Under the pieces are notes generated by a model. That model was not told where the DNA came from. It saw only the letters and a list, made by a program, of their open reading frames with translations, and ran no database searches. DNA of 64,000 nucleotides, taken from positions 496,001-560,000 of the forward strand of contig NZ_MUYV01000001.1 of NCBI RefSeq assembly GCF_002014855.1, given 5' to 3'. Positions within the stretch are counted from its first letter, which is position 1. Each line of letters starts with the position of its first letter. The DNA is from Moraxella porci DSM 25326 (lineage in GTDB: Bacteria; Pseudomonadota; Gammaproteobacteria; Pseudomonadales; Moraxellaceae). The translations under genes and the position numbers were made by a program. Positions 45,474 to 55,039 of the stretch are shown here, one piece after another.

Positions 45474-45858
45474 TACCATCCAATTTAAAAAAATTTGTAC
45501 GCACTTTAGCAAGAATTGGCCAAAAAGTCGATAACATTTCTGTCAATTTGCTGCCTTTTATCGGCTTTTTTATCAAAATAAGTCAAATCCACCAAATTTC
45601 AGCCAATTTTTCTTTGATGTATCAGCCATCGGGGCGTTTTGCAGCTGATTTTCTCATCATGCAAAAGCAGCAATAAATCCAGCGTTTTGATGCTAAGCAT
45701 GCAAGAATCATAATAAAACACCTGTATAACACATCACAAAAAGTTGCATTTGGCAATAGTTGCTACACAGATCTTTGGTGTAATACGCCCATCACAAATC
45801 AGCGATGGATTGTGATATACCAATAAAATTTATTATTCCAACAACATAAGGCATTATT
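45474..45858. other. Intergenic region upstream of two divergent genes
   Basis: About 385 bases between the MltB-type gene and the small secreted protein gene. It is AT-rich and should hold the promoters of both. Short frames there show no codon structure I trust. I see no RNA gene or strong hairpin. Confidence 0.4.
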
Positions 45859-46197
45859 ATGAAAATTAAAACACTAATTAGCGCAGCCGCACTGTCATTC
45901 TGCTCACTTTCAGCGATGGCGACCGTCCCAAGCGTGCAACCTGTGGTTAATCAAGCACAGCCAAATTCGCCAGCTCACGCCCAAACAGCCAATAAAGCTG
46001 GCATGCGTCACGATGGTGTATCTCGTGGCCAAAAAGGCTTCGAACGCCGTGGCTCAACTGCCCAAAAACACAGCGATGGCAAAGCTCAGCGCAGCAATGC
46101 CCAATCACCTCGACATACTCAAGCCAAGCAAGCACGATTTGCAAATACTGACTCAAATCGCCAAGGCCGCTCGCACTTTGTCTGGGTTGAAGATTAA
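45859..46197 (+). CDS. Small basic secreted protein of unknown function
   Basis: 112 residues. Clear Sec signal peptide MKIKTLISAAALSFCSLSAM with cleavage near AMA-TV. The mature part (about 90 residues) is rich in Gln, Arg, His, Lys, Ser and Asn, lacks hydrophobic core, and so is likely disordered and strongly basic (RHDGVSRGQKGFERRGSTAQ); it ends in FVWVED. AAGG precedes the ATG and a strong terminator follows, which supports a real gene. Comparable small basic exported proteins bind envelope polymers or act in acid stress, but no such role can be claimed here. Confidence 0.65.
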   Translation: MKIKTLISAAALSFCSLSAMATVPSVQPVVNQAQPNSPAHAQTANKAGMRHDGVSRGQKGFERRGSTAQKHSDGKAQRSNAQSPRHTQAKQARFANTDSNRQGRSHFVWVED

Positions 46198-46250
46198 TCC
46201 AACAGGCGAACGATATGATCACTTGAACAATCATCAGATCATCATCACAA

Positions 46251-46283
46251 AAAAAGCACCGACACTTAGGCATCGGTGCTTTT
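46251..46283. terminator. Bidirectional terminator between the small secreted protein and purF
   Basis: AAAAGCACCGA pairs with TCGGTGCTTTT around a 10-base loop; A-run and T-run on both sides. The convergent genes end at 46197 and 46297. Confidence 0.88.
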
Positions 46284-46296
46284 ATTTTAAGTTGAT

Positions 46297-47826
46297 TTAT
46301 ACTGCTGATACACCCGTCATATCAACAGGAGTATCAACCAGGCTGATGCCTTTGTCTTTGGCAGCGTCATTGCGTTTATTTTGTAGCTCGGTCAGATAGG
46401 CCTCATCGATCTTTCCTGCGATGTATTTACCATCAAATACCGAGCAGTCAAAGCCATGTACACGACTGTGCTTGGTGTCATTGACCGCTTCAATCAAGTC
46501 ATCCAAATCTTGGAAAATCAAGCGATCAGCACCGATGATCTCACGCACCTCTTCGACACTGCGGCCTGATGAGATCAGCTCGCTGCGCACAGGCATATCG
46601 ATGCCATAGACATTTGGGTACATCACAGGTGGCGCAGCAGAGGCAAAAAAGACATTCTTGGCGCCGGCATCACGCGCCATCTGGATGATCTCGTGGCAGG
46701 TCGTACCACGCACGATGGAGTCATCGACCAGCAGCACATTTTTATTTTTAAACTCAAGCGAAACGGCGTTCAGCTTTTGGCGAACGCTTTTTTTGCGCTG
46801 CTGCTGACCTGGCATAATAAAGGTACGGCCAATGTAGCGATTCTTATTAAAGCCTTCACGATATTTGACATTCAAGTGATGCGCCAGCTCCAGTGCCGAG
46901 TTACGAGAAGTATCAGGAATTGGAATCACAACATCAATGCCATGATCTTCGCCCCACTCACGCAGAATTTGCTCAGCCAGCTTTTCGCCCATACGCATAC
47001 GCGCTTTATGCACTGAGATGTTATCAATGATCGAGTCAGGGCGGGCAAAATACACATACTCAAAAATGCATGGCGTGTATTGACCTTCTTGGATCTCGAC
47101 GCACTGCTCGGTGTGCAGGTTGTGATTGAGATCCACATAAATCGCTTCACCTGGCGCGATGTCACGCACCACCTCAAAGCCCAAGGCCTGTAATGCCACT
47201 GACTCTGATGCCACCATGTACTCGACGCCTTTTTCGGTCAAGCGGCGACCATAAATCAGCGGACGGATGCCATTAGGATCGCGAAACGCCACCATGCCAT
47301 GACCTGTGATGATCGCCACCACACCATAAGCACCCTCGCAGCGTTTATAGACTTTTTTGAGCGCATCAAAGATGTCTTGTGGCTCAAGCGATGTCTTGGT
47401 GAATTTTTGAAGTTCATGCGCAAAGATATTTAGCAATACTTCAGAATCAGATTGGGTGTTGAGATGGCGGCGGTCTTCTTCGTATAGCTCACGCGCTAAT
47501 TTTTCGGCATTGGTCAAGTTGCCATTATGCGCCAATGCCACACCGTATGGCGAGTTGACATACAAAGGCTGAGCCTCAGCAGTGCTTGAAGTGCCTGCCG
47601 TCGGATAGCGGACATGACCGATGCCGCAGTTGCCCACCAGTCGCACCATGTGCTTATTTAAGAACACATCTCGCACCATGCCATTGTCTTTGCGCAGGTA
47701 CAGGCGATTGTCTTTTAAGGTGACGATGCCTGCCGCATCTTGACCGCGATGCTGCAACATGGTCAAGCCATCATACAGAATTTGATTGACTGGTTCGTGC
47801 GCCATGACGCCAATTACACCACACAT
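46297..47826 (-). CDS. purF: Amidophosphoribosyltransferase
   Basis: 509 residues, typical. The N-terminal nucleophile Cys2 begins [12 protein letters not shown] after removal of Met; glutaminase domain features include [20 protein letters not shown] and [18 protein letters not shown]. The PRTase part has [20 protein letters not shown], the PRPP-binding loop (about 365). It makes phosphoribosylamine from PRPP and glutamine, the first step of purine synthesis. It follows cvpA by 65 bases as in E. coli. Purine repression is usual for this gene, but I did not identify an operator. Confidence 0.97.
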   Translation of the reverse strand: MCGVIGVMAHEPVNQILYDGLTMLQHRGQDAAGIVTLKDNRLYLRKDNGMVRDVFLNKHMVRLVGNCGIGHVRYPTAGTSSTAEAQPLYVNSPYGVALAHNGNLTNAEKLARELYEEDRRHLNTQSDSEVLLNIFAHELQKFTKTSLEPQDIFDALKKVYKRCEGAYGVVAIITGHGMVAFRDPNGIRPLIYGRRLTEKGVEYMVASESVALQALGFEVVRDIAPGEAIYVDLNHNLHTEQCVEIQEGQYTPCIFEYVYFARPDSIIDNISVHKARMRMGEKLAEQILREWGEDHGIDVVIPIPDTSRNSALELAHHLNVKYREGFNKNRYIGRTFIMPGQQQRKKSVRQKLNAVSLEFKNKNVLLVDDSIVRGTTCHEIIQMARDAGAKNVFFASAAPPVMYPNVYGIDMPVRSELISSGRSVEEVREIIGADRLIFQDLDDLIEAVNDTKHSRVHGFDCSVFDGKYIAGKIDEAYLTELQNKRNDAAKDKGISLVDTPVDMTGVSAV

Positions 47827-47891
47827 AGTTACTCCAAATTATTGGTAAAAAACAAACAATAGAGCGCCGCTGTCAATGGGCGCTGCTTTCG

Positions 47892-48395
47892 TTATTGATA
47901 GGGATTTTCCAACTGATTCCAAGTCGTATCAAAGGCCTTTTGTAATAAAGTTTTCGCCATTGGGGCATAAGGCAGCAGGCTTGGGATCAGCACTGAGGAT
48001 TGGGCTTGTGGCGCCAAAGCTAATAACGGTGTAGCGACACTCAGTACGATCAGCACCTTTAAAACACCTGTCGCCGCGCCCAGCACAGCACCAGCAATGC
48101 GATCAACAAAGCCAAGCTTCAGCGCTTTTAATGAACGAGCGATCAAGCCTGCTAACATGCCAACCACGACGACCACACACAGCATGATGACGATGAATGC
48201 CAAAGCTGTCTGTAAGACAATGCCATCGACCACAGGTGCGAACAATGGCGCCCAGTCAGCAGCAGTCTTAGATGCCACAACCAAAGCCAACAGCCACGAG
48301 ATCAGCGAGGCAAAACTTTTGATCAAACCAGCTGAAAAACCGCGCCAGATGCCGATAAATACCACGGCTGTGATGATGATATCAACCCAACTCAT
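47892..48395 (-). CDS. cvpA: CvpA family inner-membrane protein
   Basis: 167 residues with about four membrane helices. N-terminal family pattern WVDIIITAVVFIGIWRGFSA followed by GLIKSFASLISWLLALVVAS, then FVDRIAGAVLGAATGVLKVL near 100. CvpA is named for its need in colicin V production and is involved in envelope stress tolerance; the molecular role is not settled. I start at ATG 48395; the open frame begins with TTG at 48401, which would overlap the pyrD stop. It lies between pyrD (2 bases) and purF (65 bases). Confidence 0.92.
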   Translation of the reverse strand: MSWVDIIITAVVFIGIWRGFSAGLIKSFASLISWLLALVVASKTAADWAPLFAPVVDGIVLQTALAFIVIMLCVVVVVGMLAGLIARSLKALKLGFVDRIAGAVLGAATGVLKVLIVLSVATPLLALAPQAQSSVLIPSLLPYAPMAKTLLQKAFDTTWNQLENPYQ

Positions 48396-48397
48396 GA

Positions 48398-49423
48398 TCA
48401 ACCGTGACGATCGCCAGTCAATGCCTGAACACAGTCCATCACCAAGGACGGGCCTTTATAGATCAAGCCAGAGTACAGCTGCACTGCCTTAGCGCCAGCA
48501 TGGATTTTTTTGACAGCCAATTCACCCGTCTCAATGCCGCCAACACCGATCAGATCCACCTGATGTGCGATACGATCTGCAAACTGCGACAAAATCAGCG
48601 TACTTTGATGGTTCACTGGACGGCCTGACAATCCACCAGCTTCATCGCCATGTCGAAAGCCCTCGACGCCTGTGCGTGACAAAGTGGTATTGGTCGCGAT
48701 TAAGCCATCGATCTCAAAGTCCAGCACGGTTTGGGCGATCTCATCGATCTGGCTTAGATCCAAATCTGGGGCGATTTTTAAGGCCAGCGGCACATAAAAG
48801 CCATAGTCATTTGCCAGACGAATTTGGCAGTTTTTGATGCCATCGAGCAGTACTGCCAGTGCATCAGCGCTTTGTAGGTCGCGCAGATTTTTGGTATTGG
48901 GGCTTGAGATATTGATGGTGATGTAGCTGGCATAAGGATAAACGCGCTCAAGACAATAGATATAGTCATCCAGCGCATTTTCGACAGGCGTGATGGCATT
49001 TTTGCCGATATTGATGCCCAGTACGCCTTTATATTTGGCACGCTCGATGTTATCGATCATCTGATCGACACCATCGTTATTAAAGCCCATGCGGTTGATG
49101 ATGCCGTGCGCTTCTTTGATGCGAAACAGTCGCGGTTTGTCGTTGCCTGCCTGCGGTCTGGGCGTGACGGTACCGATCTCCAAAAAGCCAAAGCCAAGCT
49201 CCGCTAAGGCATCGATATAGGCGCCATTTTTGTCAAGGCCAGCTGCCAGACCAACAGGATTTGGCAATGACACGCCCATGCATTCGGTGGGCAGTGCTTG
49301 CTTGGCATAAATAAAGCCCAACAAGTGTGCCTTATTGGCAGCTTCAAGCATCTCAAGCGTCTTTTCGTGCGCTTGCTCAGGATCCATGCTGAACAACAGT
49401 GGACGAAGTAACGCATAAGACAT
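48398..49423 (-). CDS. pyrD: Dihydroorotate dehydrogenase (quinone), class 2
   Basis: 341 residues, class 2 by length and N-terminal helix for membrane attachment ([20 protein letters not shown]). Key segments: [58 protein letters not shown] with the catalytic Ser region, and [20 protein letters not shown] with [12 protein letters not shown]. It oxidises dihydroorotate to orotate with quinone as acceptor in pyrimidine synthesis. Two bases separate its stop from the cvpA ATG, so pyrD-cvpA-purF is probably one transcript, joining pyrimidine and purine genes. Confidence 0.97.
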   Translation of the reverse strand: MSYALLRPLLFSMDPEQAHEKTLEMLEAANKAHLLGFIYAKQALPTECMGVSLPNPVGLAAGLDKNGAYIDALAELGFGFLEIGTVTPRPQAGNDKPRLFRIKEAHGIINRMGFNNDGVDQMIDNIERAKYKGVLGINIGKNAITPVENALDDYIYCLERVYPYASYITINISSPNTKNLRDLQSADALAVLLDGIKNCQIRLANDYGFYVPLALKIAPDLDLSQIDEIAQTVLDFEIDGLIATNTTLSRTGVEGFRHGDEAGGLSGRPVNHQSTLILSQFADRIAHQVDLIGVGGIETGELAVKKIHAGAKAVQLYSGLIYKGPSLVMDCVQALTGDRHG

Positions 49424-49537
49424 AGCAACCCCTTAACCATAATAAAAATAAAACCAGCTAATTATAGCACATTTTGATGGCATAAAAATAAAAATCTACA
49501 AAATTTCAGCCATCACGCTGTTAGCACAGACATGATG

Positions 49538-50071
49538 CTATTTATCACAGACCTTATTTTCATGATTGAGCAGTGTTTTTTTGATATCGATGCCGCCTGT
49601 ATAGCCACCCAACCCACCACTTGAGGCAATCACACGATGACAAGGGATAATCAGACTGATTGGATTTTTGCCATTGGCATTGGCGCAGGCACGAAAAGCC
49701 GTTGGCTTATCTATTCGCTTGGCAAGTGCCGCATAACTGATGGTCTGCCCATAAGGAATACTTAATAGTGCTTGCCAAACTTGCTGCTGAAATGGTGTAC
49801 CATGGCTCAAATCCAGCGGTACGCCAAAGCTTGTGCGTTTGCCATCAAAATACTCATCGAGCTCTTGGATGGCTTGCAGTAGCACCCGCCCATTGGTCGT
49901 CTGTTTATCAAGCGCATCAATCTTTTGGTAATCAAAGTCATCAGCACTCATGCCAAGCAGATTTTCACTTTTTTGGGTAAACCAGTCTAGCGCCACAAGC
50001 TTGCCATCTTTGGCAATCAGCGTGATGATGGGCAGGTCAAATGGTGGCGTATAATGCGTGATACTAATCAT
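49538..50071 (-). CDS. ogt: Methylated-DNA--protein-cysteine methyltransferase
   Basis: 177 residues. The alkyl acceptor is in ISLIIPCHRVIASSGGLGGY (PCHRV), preceded by GTPFQQQVWQALLSIPYGQT and SYAALAKRIDKPTAFRACAN with the Arg finger. It removes O6-methylguanine damage by irreversible transfer to Cys. The N-terminal 85 residues form the usual pseudo-RNase H domain. No AraC-like Ada domain is present, so Ogt type. Upstream ftsY is separated by a terminator, which argues for its own promoter. Confidence 0.93.
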   Translation of the reverse strand: MISITHYTPPFDLPIITLIAKDGKLVALDWFTQKSENLLGMSADDFDYQKIDALDKQTTNGRVLLQAIQELDEYFDGKRTSFGVPLDLSHGTPFQQQVWQALLSIPYGQTISYAALAKRIDKPTAFRACANANGKNPISLIIPCHRVIASSGGLGGYTGGIDIKKTLLNHENKVCDK

Positions 50072-50083
50072 GATATTTCACCC

Positions 50084-50118
50084 AAAAAAAGACAAGCAAA
50101 CCAAAGCCTGCTTGTCTT
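50084..50118 (-). terminator. Terminator after ftsY
   Basis: AAGACAAGCA (50089-50098) pairs perfectly with TGCTTGTCTT (50109-50118); on the reverse strand seven T follow. It lies 6 bases past the ftsY stop at 50124. Confidence 0.88.
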
Positions 50119-50123
50119 ATCGG

Positions 50124-51065
50124 TTATTCATCTTTTTCAAGAAGTGCATCCACAAATTCTTTTGGCTCAAAGGGCTGTAAGTCATCGATGCCCTCGCCCA
50201 CACCGATAAAGCGAATTGGAATGTCGGTATTTTGGGCGATATTAAACACCACGCCACCTTTGGCCGTACCATCAAGCTTCGTGATGCTGATGCCTGTCAG
50301 ATTGACAGCTTCACTAAATACCTGCACTTGGTTGATGGCGTTTTGACCTGTACCAGCATCAAGCACAATCATTGTCTCATGCGGTGCGGTTTCGTCGGCT
50401 TTTTTCATCACGCGGACGACTTTTTCGAGCTCTGCCATCAGATGTGTCTTATTCTGTAGGCGACCTGCGGTATCAGCGATGAGTACATCAATGCCTTTGG
50501 CACGAGCCGACTGCATCGCATCAAAAATCACCGATGCACTGTCCGAACCATGACCTTGTGCCACCACTGGGATATTGTTCCGCTCACCCCAAATCTGTAG
50601 CTGTTCAGTCGCAGCAGCACGAAATGTATCGCCAGCTGCGAGCATCACTGATTTGCCTTCACCTTGCAAACGCTTGGCAAGCTTACCGATGGTTGTGGTT
50701 TTGCCCACGCCATTGACCCCCACCATCAAAATCACATACGGCTTTTTGGCGGTATCAATCTCAAGCGGTTTCACCTTGGGTGCCAAAATATCGTGTAGTT
50801 CAGATTTGAGTGCCTTATACAGCGAATGCGAATAAATCAAATCACCACGAGCGGTCTGCTCGGTAAGATTTTTGATGATGCGATTGGTGGCATTGACGCC
50901 GATGTCGGCGACCAACAGCTGATCTTCGACTTCCTCAAGCAGTTCATCATCGATCTCTTTGCCACCCACCAAGACATTGACCAAACCTTCGGACAGATTC
51001 TTGCTAGACTTGGCAAGTCCTGCTTTCATACGGGCAAACCAGCCGCCTTGTTCGTTTTCGCTCAT
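50124..51065 (-). CDS. ftsY: Signal recognition particle receptor FtsY
   Basis: 313 residues, compact, without the long acidic A domain of E. coli FtsY (497). N-terminal part with an amphipathic helix (GGWFARMKAGLAKSSKNLSE) for membrane contact, then the NG domain: ILMVGVNGVGKTTTIGKLAK (P-loop, about 115), AAGDTFRAAATEQLQIW, DVLIADTAGRLQNKTHLMAE, GISITKLDGTAKGGVVF and IPIRFIGVGEGIDDLQPF. It docks SRP-bound ribosomes at SecYEG by GTP hydrolysis. Monocistronic by the terminator that follows. Confidence 0.96.
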   Translation of the reverse strand: MSENEQGGWFARMKAGLAKSSKNLSEGLVNVLVGGKEIDDELLEEVEDQLLVADIGVNATNRIIKNLTEQTARGDLIYSHSLYKALKSELHDILAPKVKPLEIDTAKKPYVILMVGVNGVGKTTTIGKLAKRLQGEGKSVMLAAGDTFRAAATEQLQIWGERNNIPVVAQGHGSDSASVIFDAMQSARAKGIDVLIADTAGRLQNKTHLMAELEKVVRVMKKADETAPHETMIVLDAGTGQNAINQVQVFSEAVNLTGISITKLDGTAKGGVVFNIAQNTDIPIRFIGVGEGIDDLQPFEPKEFVDALLEKDE

Positions 51066-51155
51066 AAGTTGCCTTTTTTTGATAAATTATAAATAGGATA
51101 ACTATTCAATAGATTACCGTGATTGTAGCACAGTTTGACAAAGATTTCACCCAAC

Positions 51156-51183
51156 AAAAAAGCTCTGATAACATCAGAGCTTT
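51156..51183 (-). terminator. Terminator after phoX
   Basis: AAAGCTCTGA and TCAGAGCTTT form a stem of about 10 pairs with a short loop, followed on the reverse strand by TTTTTTG. It is 32 bases past the phoX stop. Confidence 0.85.
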
Positions 51184-51214
51184 GAATGGTAAATTTTGAA
51201 TCAGTGTGATTGAT

Positions 51215-53326
51215 TTATAGAGACTCACCCAAAATCACACCGCCATCATTTTTGGTGATCATCACGGTTGCTGAGCGTGGGATCTTACCACCTGCGACCG
51301 CACCCCATGCCACATCAGGATGATCTTCGCCTGGATGCTGAATGTTGATAAACAAAGTCTTTAAGTCTGGTGTCATGGTGATGCCTGTGACTTCACAGCC
51401 TTTTGGACCGACAAAGAATCGCTTGAGCGTGTCATCGCTTGCCATCATGCCGACAGGGGTATTTTTGCCCGTGGTGGTGCTGACGATTTTGCCATCACCG
51501 ACACGATTTGGCAAGGCGGCGAGTAGCATACAGTTGGTGGTCTCGGTATAAGCACCATCATCAGTCTGAATCCACAGTACGCCGCGTGGGTCGAAGTATA
51601 GACCATCTGGTGATGACAGATCATTGTCAGCACTTAAGTTTGACAAGTTCTGCTCGGTCAAATCATTTGGCGCGGCAAACAGATACACATCCCAATTAAA
51701 GCGAGTGGCGGTGTGATCGCCGTTTTGTTCATGCCAGCGGATGATATGCCCATGCTGATTACCCTTGTCATTATAGCTTCTTGGGTTGGCAGCATCGGTG
51801 GCATCAGTGCTGCGTTTTGAGTTGTTGGTCAAGGTGACATAGACCTCGCCTGTTATTGGGCTGACCGATACCCATTCAGGGCGATCCATCTTGGTTGCAC
51901 CTAGTGCATCGGCTGCTAGGCGTGCATGGATGACGATGTCGGCCTGGTCTTTGAAATTATAGTCCTTGTGCTTGACTGTATCCATCGCCAAGCGTCGCCA
52001 TTCACCTGTGCCATCAGCATGGAATACCGCCACATACAGTGTGCCTTCGTTCATATATTTATCGCCAGCTTTTAGGCCTTTGCCGATGTCTTTTGGTGAC
52101 CATACCGCCTTTGAGACGAATTTATAAATATATTCACCACGGGCATCATCCCCCATATAAAACACCACAGGCTTACCTGCCACAGGTGGGGCAAAAGCGC
52201 AGTTTTCATGGGCAAAGCGGCCCAGGCTTGTGCGTTTGACCGCACGGGCTTGTGGGTTGAATGGGTCAATCTCAACGATATAACCAAAGGCATTAAAGCC
52301 ATGGCGATAGTCCTCATGTGCTGTTTTGCCACGAGCGGTGATGTCCCAGCGGCTAAATTCATCCGCCACCACGCCCTCTTTATCATCGGCCGTGTGCCAC
52401 AGATAGCCACCGCCTGTGCTGTTTTCTTTTAGGCCATAGCGAGCCAGTGCGATATCAGCTTGTTTGCCGATGATGTCTTTATCTTCACCACGCGCAAAGA
52501 CATTCAAGAAATTCTCTTCGGTGGTCAAAAAAGTCCCCCAAGGTGACATCCCTGCACCGCATTCATTATTGATGCCCCAAGTGGTTTTGCCTTTTTTGTC
52601 AAACTTAGTCTGCACCAGATCATGACCGCTTGCCACGCCTGCCAAAGTCACTGCTGAATTACTGGTATGGCGTTTATTAAAGCGAGAATTTTTCACCAGC
52701 TCAAATTGACCATTATTTTTGCGGACTAGTTCCACCACAGACACGCCATGAGCGTGAGCATCGCGACGCACATCCATAGCAAGGCGTTTTTTGCGATAAA
52801 TTGGTGCGGCATTGGCATCCTCCTGTGTGTACATCCCCATTGGATGTAGGTTATCATTGGTATATTCATGATTGATGGCGAGTAGGCCACGATTGGACTG
52901 ATTGGCATCATATTTGCCACCCGTCATACCAAAAAAGTGCATCCCGTCGTGGTTATCGCCCATGCGATACATAAATGACTCGCCAGAATGCTGACGGTCA
53001 TCACGAAACGCCTCAATACCATCGACGAGTGGCTCACCTAGGTGCAAAAATGCCTTGGCGGTATAGCCTTCAGCGACCACCATCTCATTGCCTGTATAAT
53101 GCGGTACGGCTTTGAATTTTAGGCTGGTTGGGCGAGCAAGATTGGTGGTAGCGTTCGCAAATGCTGTATTGCCAAGCAGTGGCAATGAGCCGAACATCGC
53201 CGCTGCGGTCAAGCCTGCCCCGCCTTTTAGCACGGTGCGACGAGAGACCGCCTTGTCCAGAATGTCGCTAAAAACTGGGTTTTGGCTTGGGTTTGAATCT
53301 TCGATATAATCATGCGGATGCATCAT
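51215..53326 (-). CDS. phoX: PhoX family alkaline phosphatase, Tat-exported
   Basis: 703 residues. Tat signal with twin Arg in SRRTVLKGGAGLTAAAMFGS (residues 28-47), so export is folded and probably with bound cofactor. The body is a PhoX (DUF839) beta-propeller: GLLAINHEYTND, NNECGAGMSPWGTFLTTEEN, RFAHENCAFAPPVAGKPVVF, and SSPDGLYFDPRGVLWIQTDD with ligands for the Ca and Fe cofactor in related enzymes. It releases phosphate from esters in the periplasm. Start ATG at 53326 has AAGGA eight bases upstream. Just upstream are four Pho-box half-sites and a -10, indicating PhoB control. Confidence 0.92.
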   Translation of the reverse strand: MMHPHDYIEDSNPSQNPVFSDILDKAVSRRTVLKGGAGLTAAAMFGSLPLLGNTAFANATTNLARPTSLKFKAVPHYTGNEMVVAEGYTAKAFLHLGEPLVDGIEAFRDDRQHSGESFMYRMGDNHDGMHFFGMTGGKYDANQSNRGLLAINHEYTNDNLHPMGMYTQEDANAAPIYRKKRLAMDVRRDAHAHGVSVVELVRKNNGQFELVKNSRFNKRHTSNSAVTLAGVASGHDLVQTKFDKKGKTTWGINNECGAGMSPWGTFLTTEENFLNVFARGEDKDIIGKQADIALARYGLKENSTGGGYLWHTADDKEGVVADEFSRWDITARGKTAHEDYRHGFNAFGYIVEIDPFNPQARAVKRTSLGRFAHENCAFAPPVAGKPVVFYMGDDARGEYIYKFVSKAVWSPKDIGKGLKAGDKYMNEGTLYVAVFHADGTGEWRRLAMDTVKHKDYNFKDQADIVIHARLAADALGATKMDRPEWVSVSPITGEVYVTLTNNSKRSTDATDAANPRSYNDKGNQHGHIIRWHEQNGDHTATRFNWDVYLFAAPNDLTEQNLSNLSADNDLSSPDGLYFDPRGVLWIQTDDGAYTETTNCMLLAALPNRVGDGKIVSTTTGKNTPVGMMASDDTLKRFFVGPKGCEVTGITMTPDLKTLFINIQHPGEDHPDVAWGAVAGGKIPRSATVMITKNDGGVILGESL

Positions 53327-53381
53327 GGTTATTTTCCTTGTGCTGGCTCAGCAAAAGCTGGCTTAGTGTGATTTGATGGGC

Positions 53382-53436
53382 ATTGTATCAACGACGCATG
53401 ACAAAAAAGTGACCGATACATGACAGCTTGATGACA
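53382..53436 (-). promoter_or_regulatory. Tandem Pho boxes and -10 of phoX
   Basis: Read on the reverse strand, four 7-base half-sites follow at exact 11-base steps: TGTCATC (53430-53436), TGTCATG (53419-53425), GGTCACT (53408-53414) and TGTCATG (53397-53403), each separated by 4 bases. The E. coli Pho box consensus is CTGTCAT repeated with 4 AT-rich bases between. Nine bases after the last half-site lies TACAAT (53382-53387) as -10, which is the expected spacing for PhoB replacing a -35. Two dimers of PhoB could bind. No adjacent phoB is seen. Confidence 0.85.
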
Positions 53437-53637
53437 TTTTTAATGGCAAAATAACCACATCGCTTGGCAGTTTGCCTTGCAAGTTAGCAACATCAACCAA
53501 GTTTTGCCAACTGTAGTACTAATGCAACTTTGATAAATGCAGGCTGTGTTTTTTCACAAAATTCTTTATAATACCTATCAATGCTCAATGACCTCCCTTG
53601 TCATCTGGCCTCTTCATTAAATAAATAAAGGAAAGTT

Positions 53638-55023
53638 ATGAAATTAAGCCCCTTGGCGCTTAGCCTTATCACCGCGATTTCTGTCAGCGCCTGCCACAGC
53701 GTGCCAAATCACAGCGCACCGACAGTTGATGAACCCCCTACCAAACCAATCCATCAGCCAAGCCAGCATCTCATCACTCATACCTTGGATAATGGGTTAA
53801 CAGTCATCATCAAACCCGATACGCGCGCGCCGATTGTGATGACGCAGATCTGGTATGATGTCGGCAGTAGTGATGAGCCTGTGGGCAAAGGCGGTATGTC
53901 GCATTTTTTAGAACACATGATGTTCAAGGATGCCAAAGGGATCAGCAGTCATGATTATCAACGATTGATCAGTCATTTTGGTGGGGATATTAATGCCTTT
54001 ACCAGCAGCGAATACACGGCCTATTATGAAAGTCTGCCTGCCAATCAGTATCCTTTGGCCTTACAAATTGAAGCCAATCGCATGACCAACCTCATCTTAA
54101 CGCCTGAGGAAGTCGCCACCGAAAAAGAAGTCATCAAAGAAGAGCGCCGACTGCGTACTGATGATAATCCGATGGCTAAGGCGTATGAAGAATTTTTGGC
54201 GGCAGCATTGCCAGATTCGCCTTTGGGTCGGCCTGTGATCGGCAGTATGGCAGACATCGATGGCTTGAGCTTGGATGATTTGCAGGCGTGGTATGACAAG
54301 TGGTATGCGCCCAATAATGCCACTTTGGTCATGGTCGGTGACATTGATGCCGATGAGGCGATGATTTGGGTTAAAAAGTACTTTGGCCACCTAAAGCCCG
54401 CCAGCCTCCCCAAGCGCACTCGCCCCACTCACGCGACCCACCGAGGCTATCAGCAGCTGACTAGCCATCAATCAGTTCAAGTTCCCAGTCTTATCATGGG
54501 CTTTAATGTACCAACACTAGGCAGTGGCGATGCCAAACAGGCGCATGCTTTATCCTTATTGGCAGACATTGCCGATGGCGGACTGTCGGCACGCTTTGAA
54601 CATCGACTGATCCGACAGATGCAGCTATTAAACAGCGTCAGCATCAGCTATGATATGCTCTCAAAAGGCGATGGCTTATTTATGATCAGCGCCACACCCC
54701 GAGACGGCGTGACCTTGGCTGATGCCGAAGCCGCCATCATGACGGTGCTGTCAGAGATTTATGAAGGTCAGATCAGTGATCAAGAACTGGCGCGCGCCCG
54801 AACAGGCTTATTATCCTCATTAACTTTTTCTGCTGATAGCATCGATAACCAAGCCATCACTTTGGGGTCGCTGGCCAGTTTGGGCTTGCCGCTAGATACC
54901 TTGGATCGCTTACCAAAAGACTTGGATACCATTAAAAAATCCGACATTCAAACCACAGGCAAGGCCTATTTGACCCAAGACAACCTGACCACCATGTATG
55001 TACTACCCAAAGCAGCACCATAA
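53638..55023 (+). CDS. M16 family zinc peptidase (active subunit), lipoprotein
   Basis: 461 residues. Lipobox SVSACHS after MKLSPLALSLITAI, so anchored in the envelope. The catalytic HxxEH is in GGMSHFLEHMMFKDAKG (His and His-Glu) with the downstream Glu in LTPEEVATEKEVIKEERRLR (about 155-175). M16B enzymes act as two-chain or heterodimeric processing peptidases. A TATAAT at 53567-53572 is a possible -10, about 70 bases before the start. The next gene is a second M16 protein lacking HxxEH, so a heterodimer of active and inactive chains is likely. Confidence 0.9.
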   Translation: MKLSPLALSLITAISVSACHSVPNHSAPTVDEPPTKPIHQPSQHLITHTLDNGLTVIIKPDTRAPIVMTQIWYDVGSSDEPVGKGGMSHFLEHMMFKDAKGISSHDYQRLISHFGGDINAFTSSEYTAYYESLPANQYPLALQIEANRMTNLILTPEEVATEKEVIKEERRLRTDDNPMAKAYEEFLAAALPDSPLGRPVIGSMADIDGLSLDDLQAWYDKWYAPNNATLVMVGDIDADEAMIWVKKYFGHLKPASLPKRTRPTHATHRGYQQLTSHQSVQVPSLIMGFNVPTLGSGDAKQAHALSLLADIADGGLSARFEHRLIRQMQLLNSVSISYDMLSKGDGLFMISATPRDGVTLADAEAAIMTVLSEIYEGQISDQELARARTGLLSSLTFSADSIDNQAITLGSLASLGLPLDTLDRLPKDLDTIKKSDIQTTGKAYLTQDNLTTMYVLPKAAP

Positions 55024-55039
55024 CACACCACAGCCAGCC

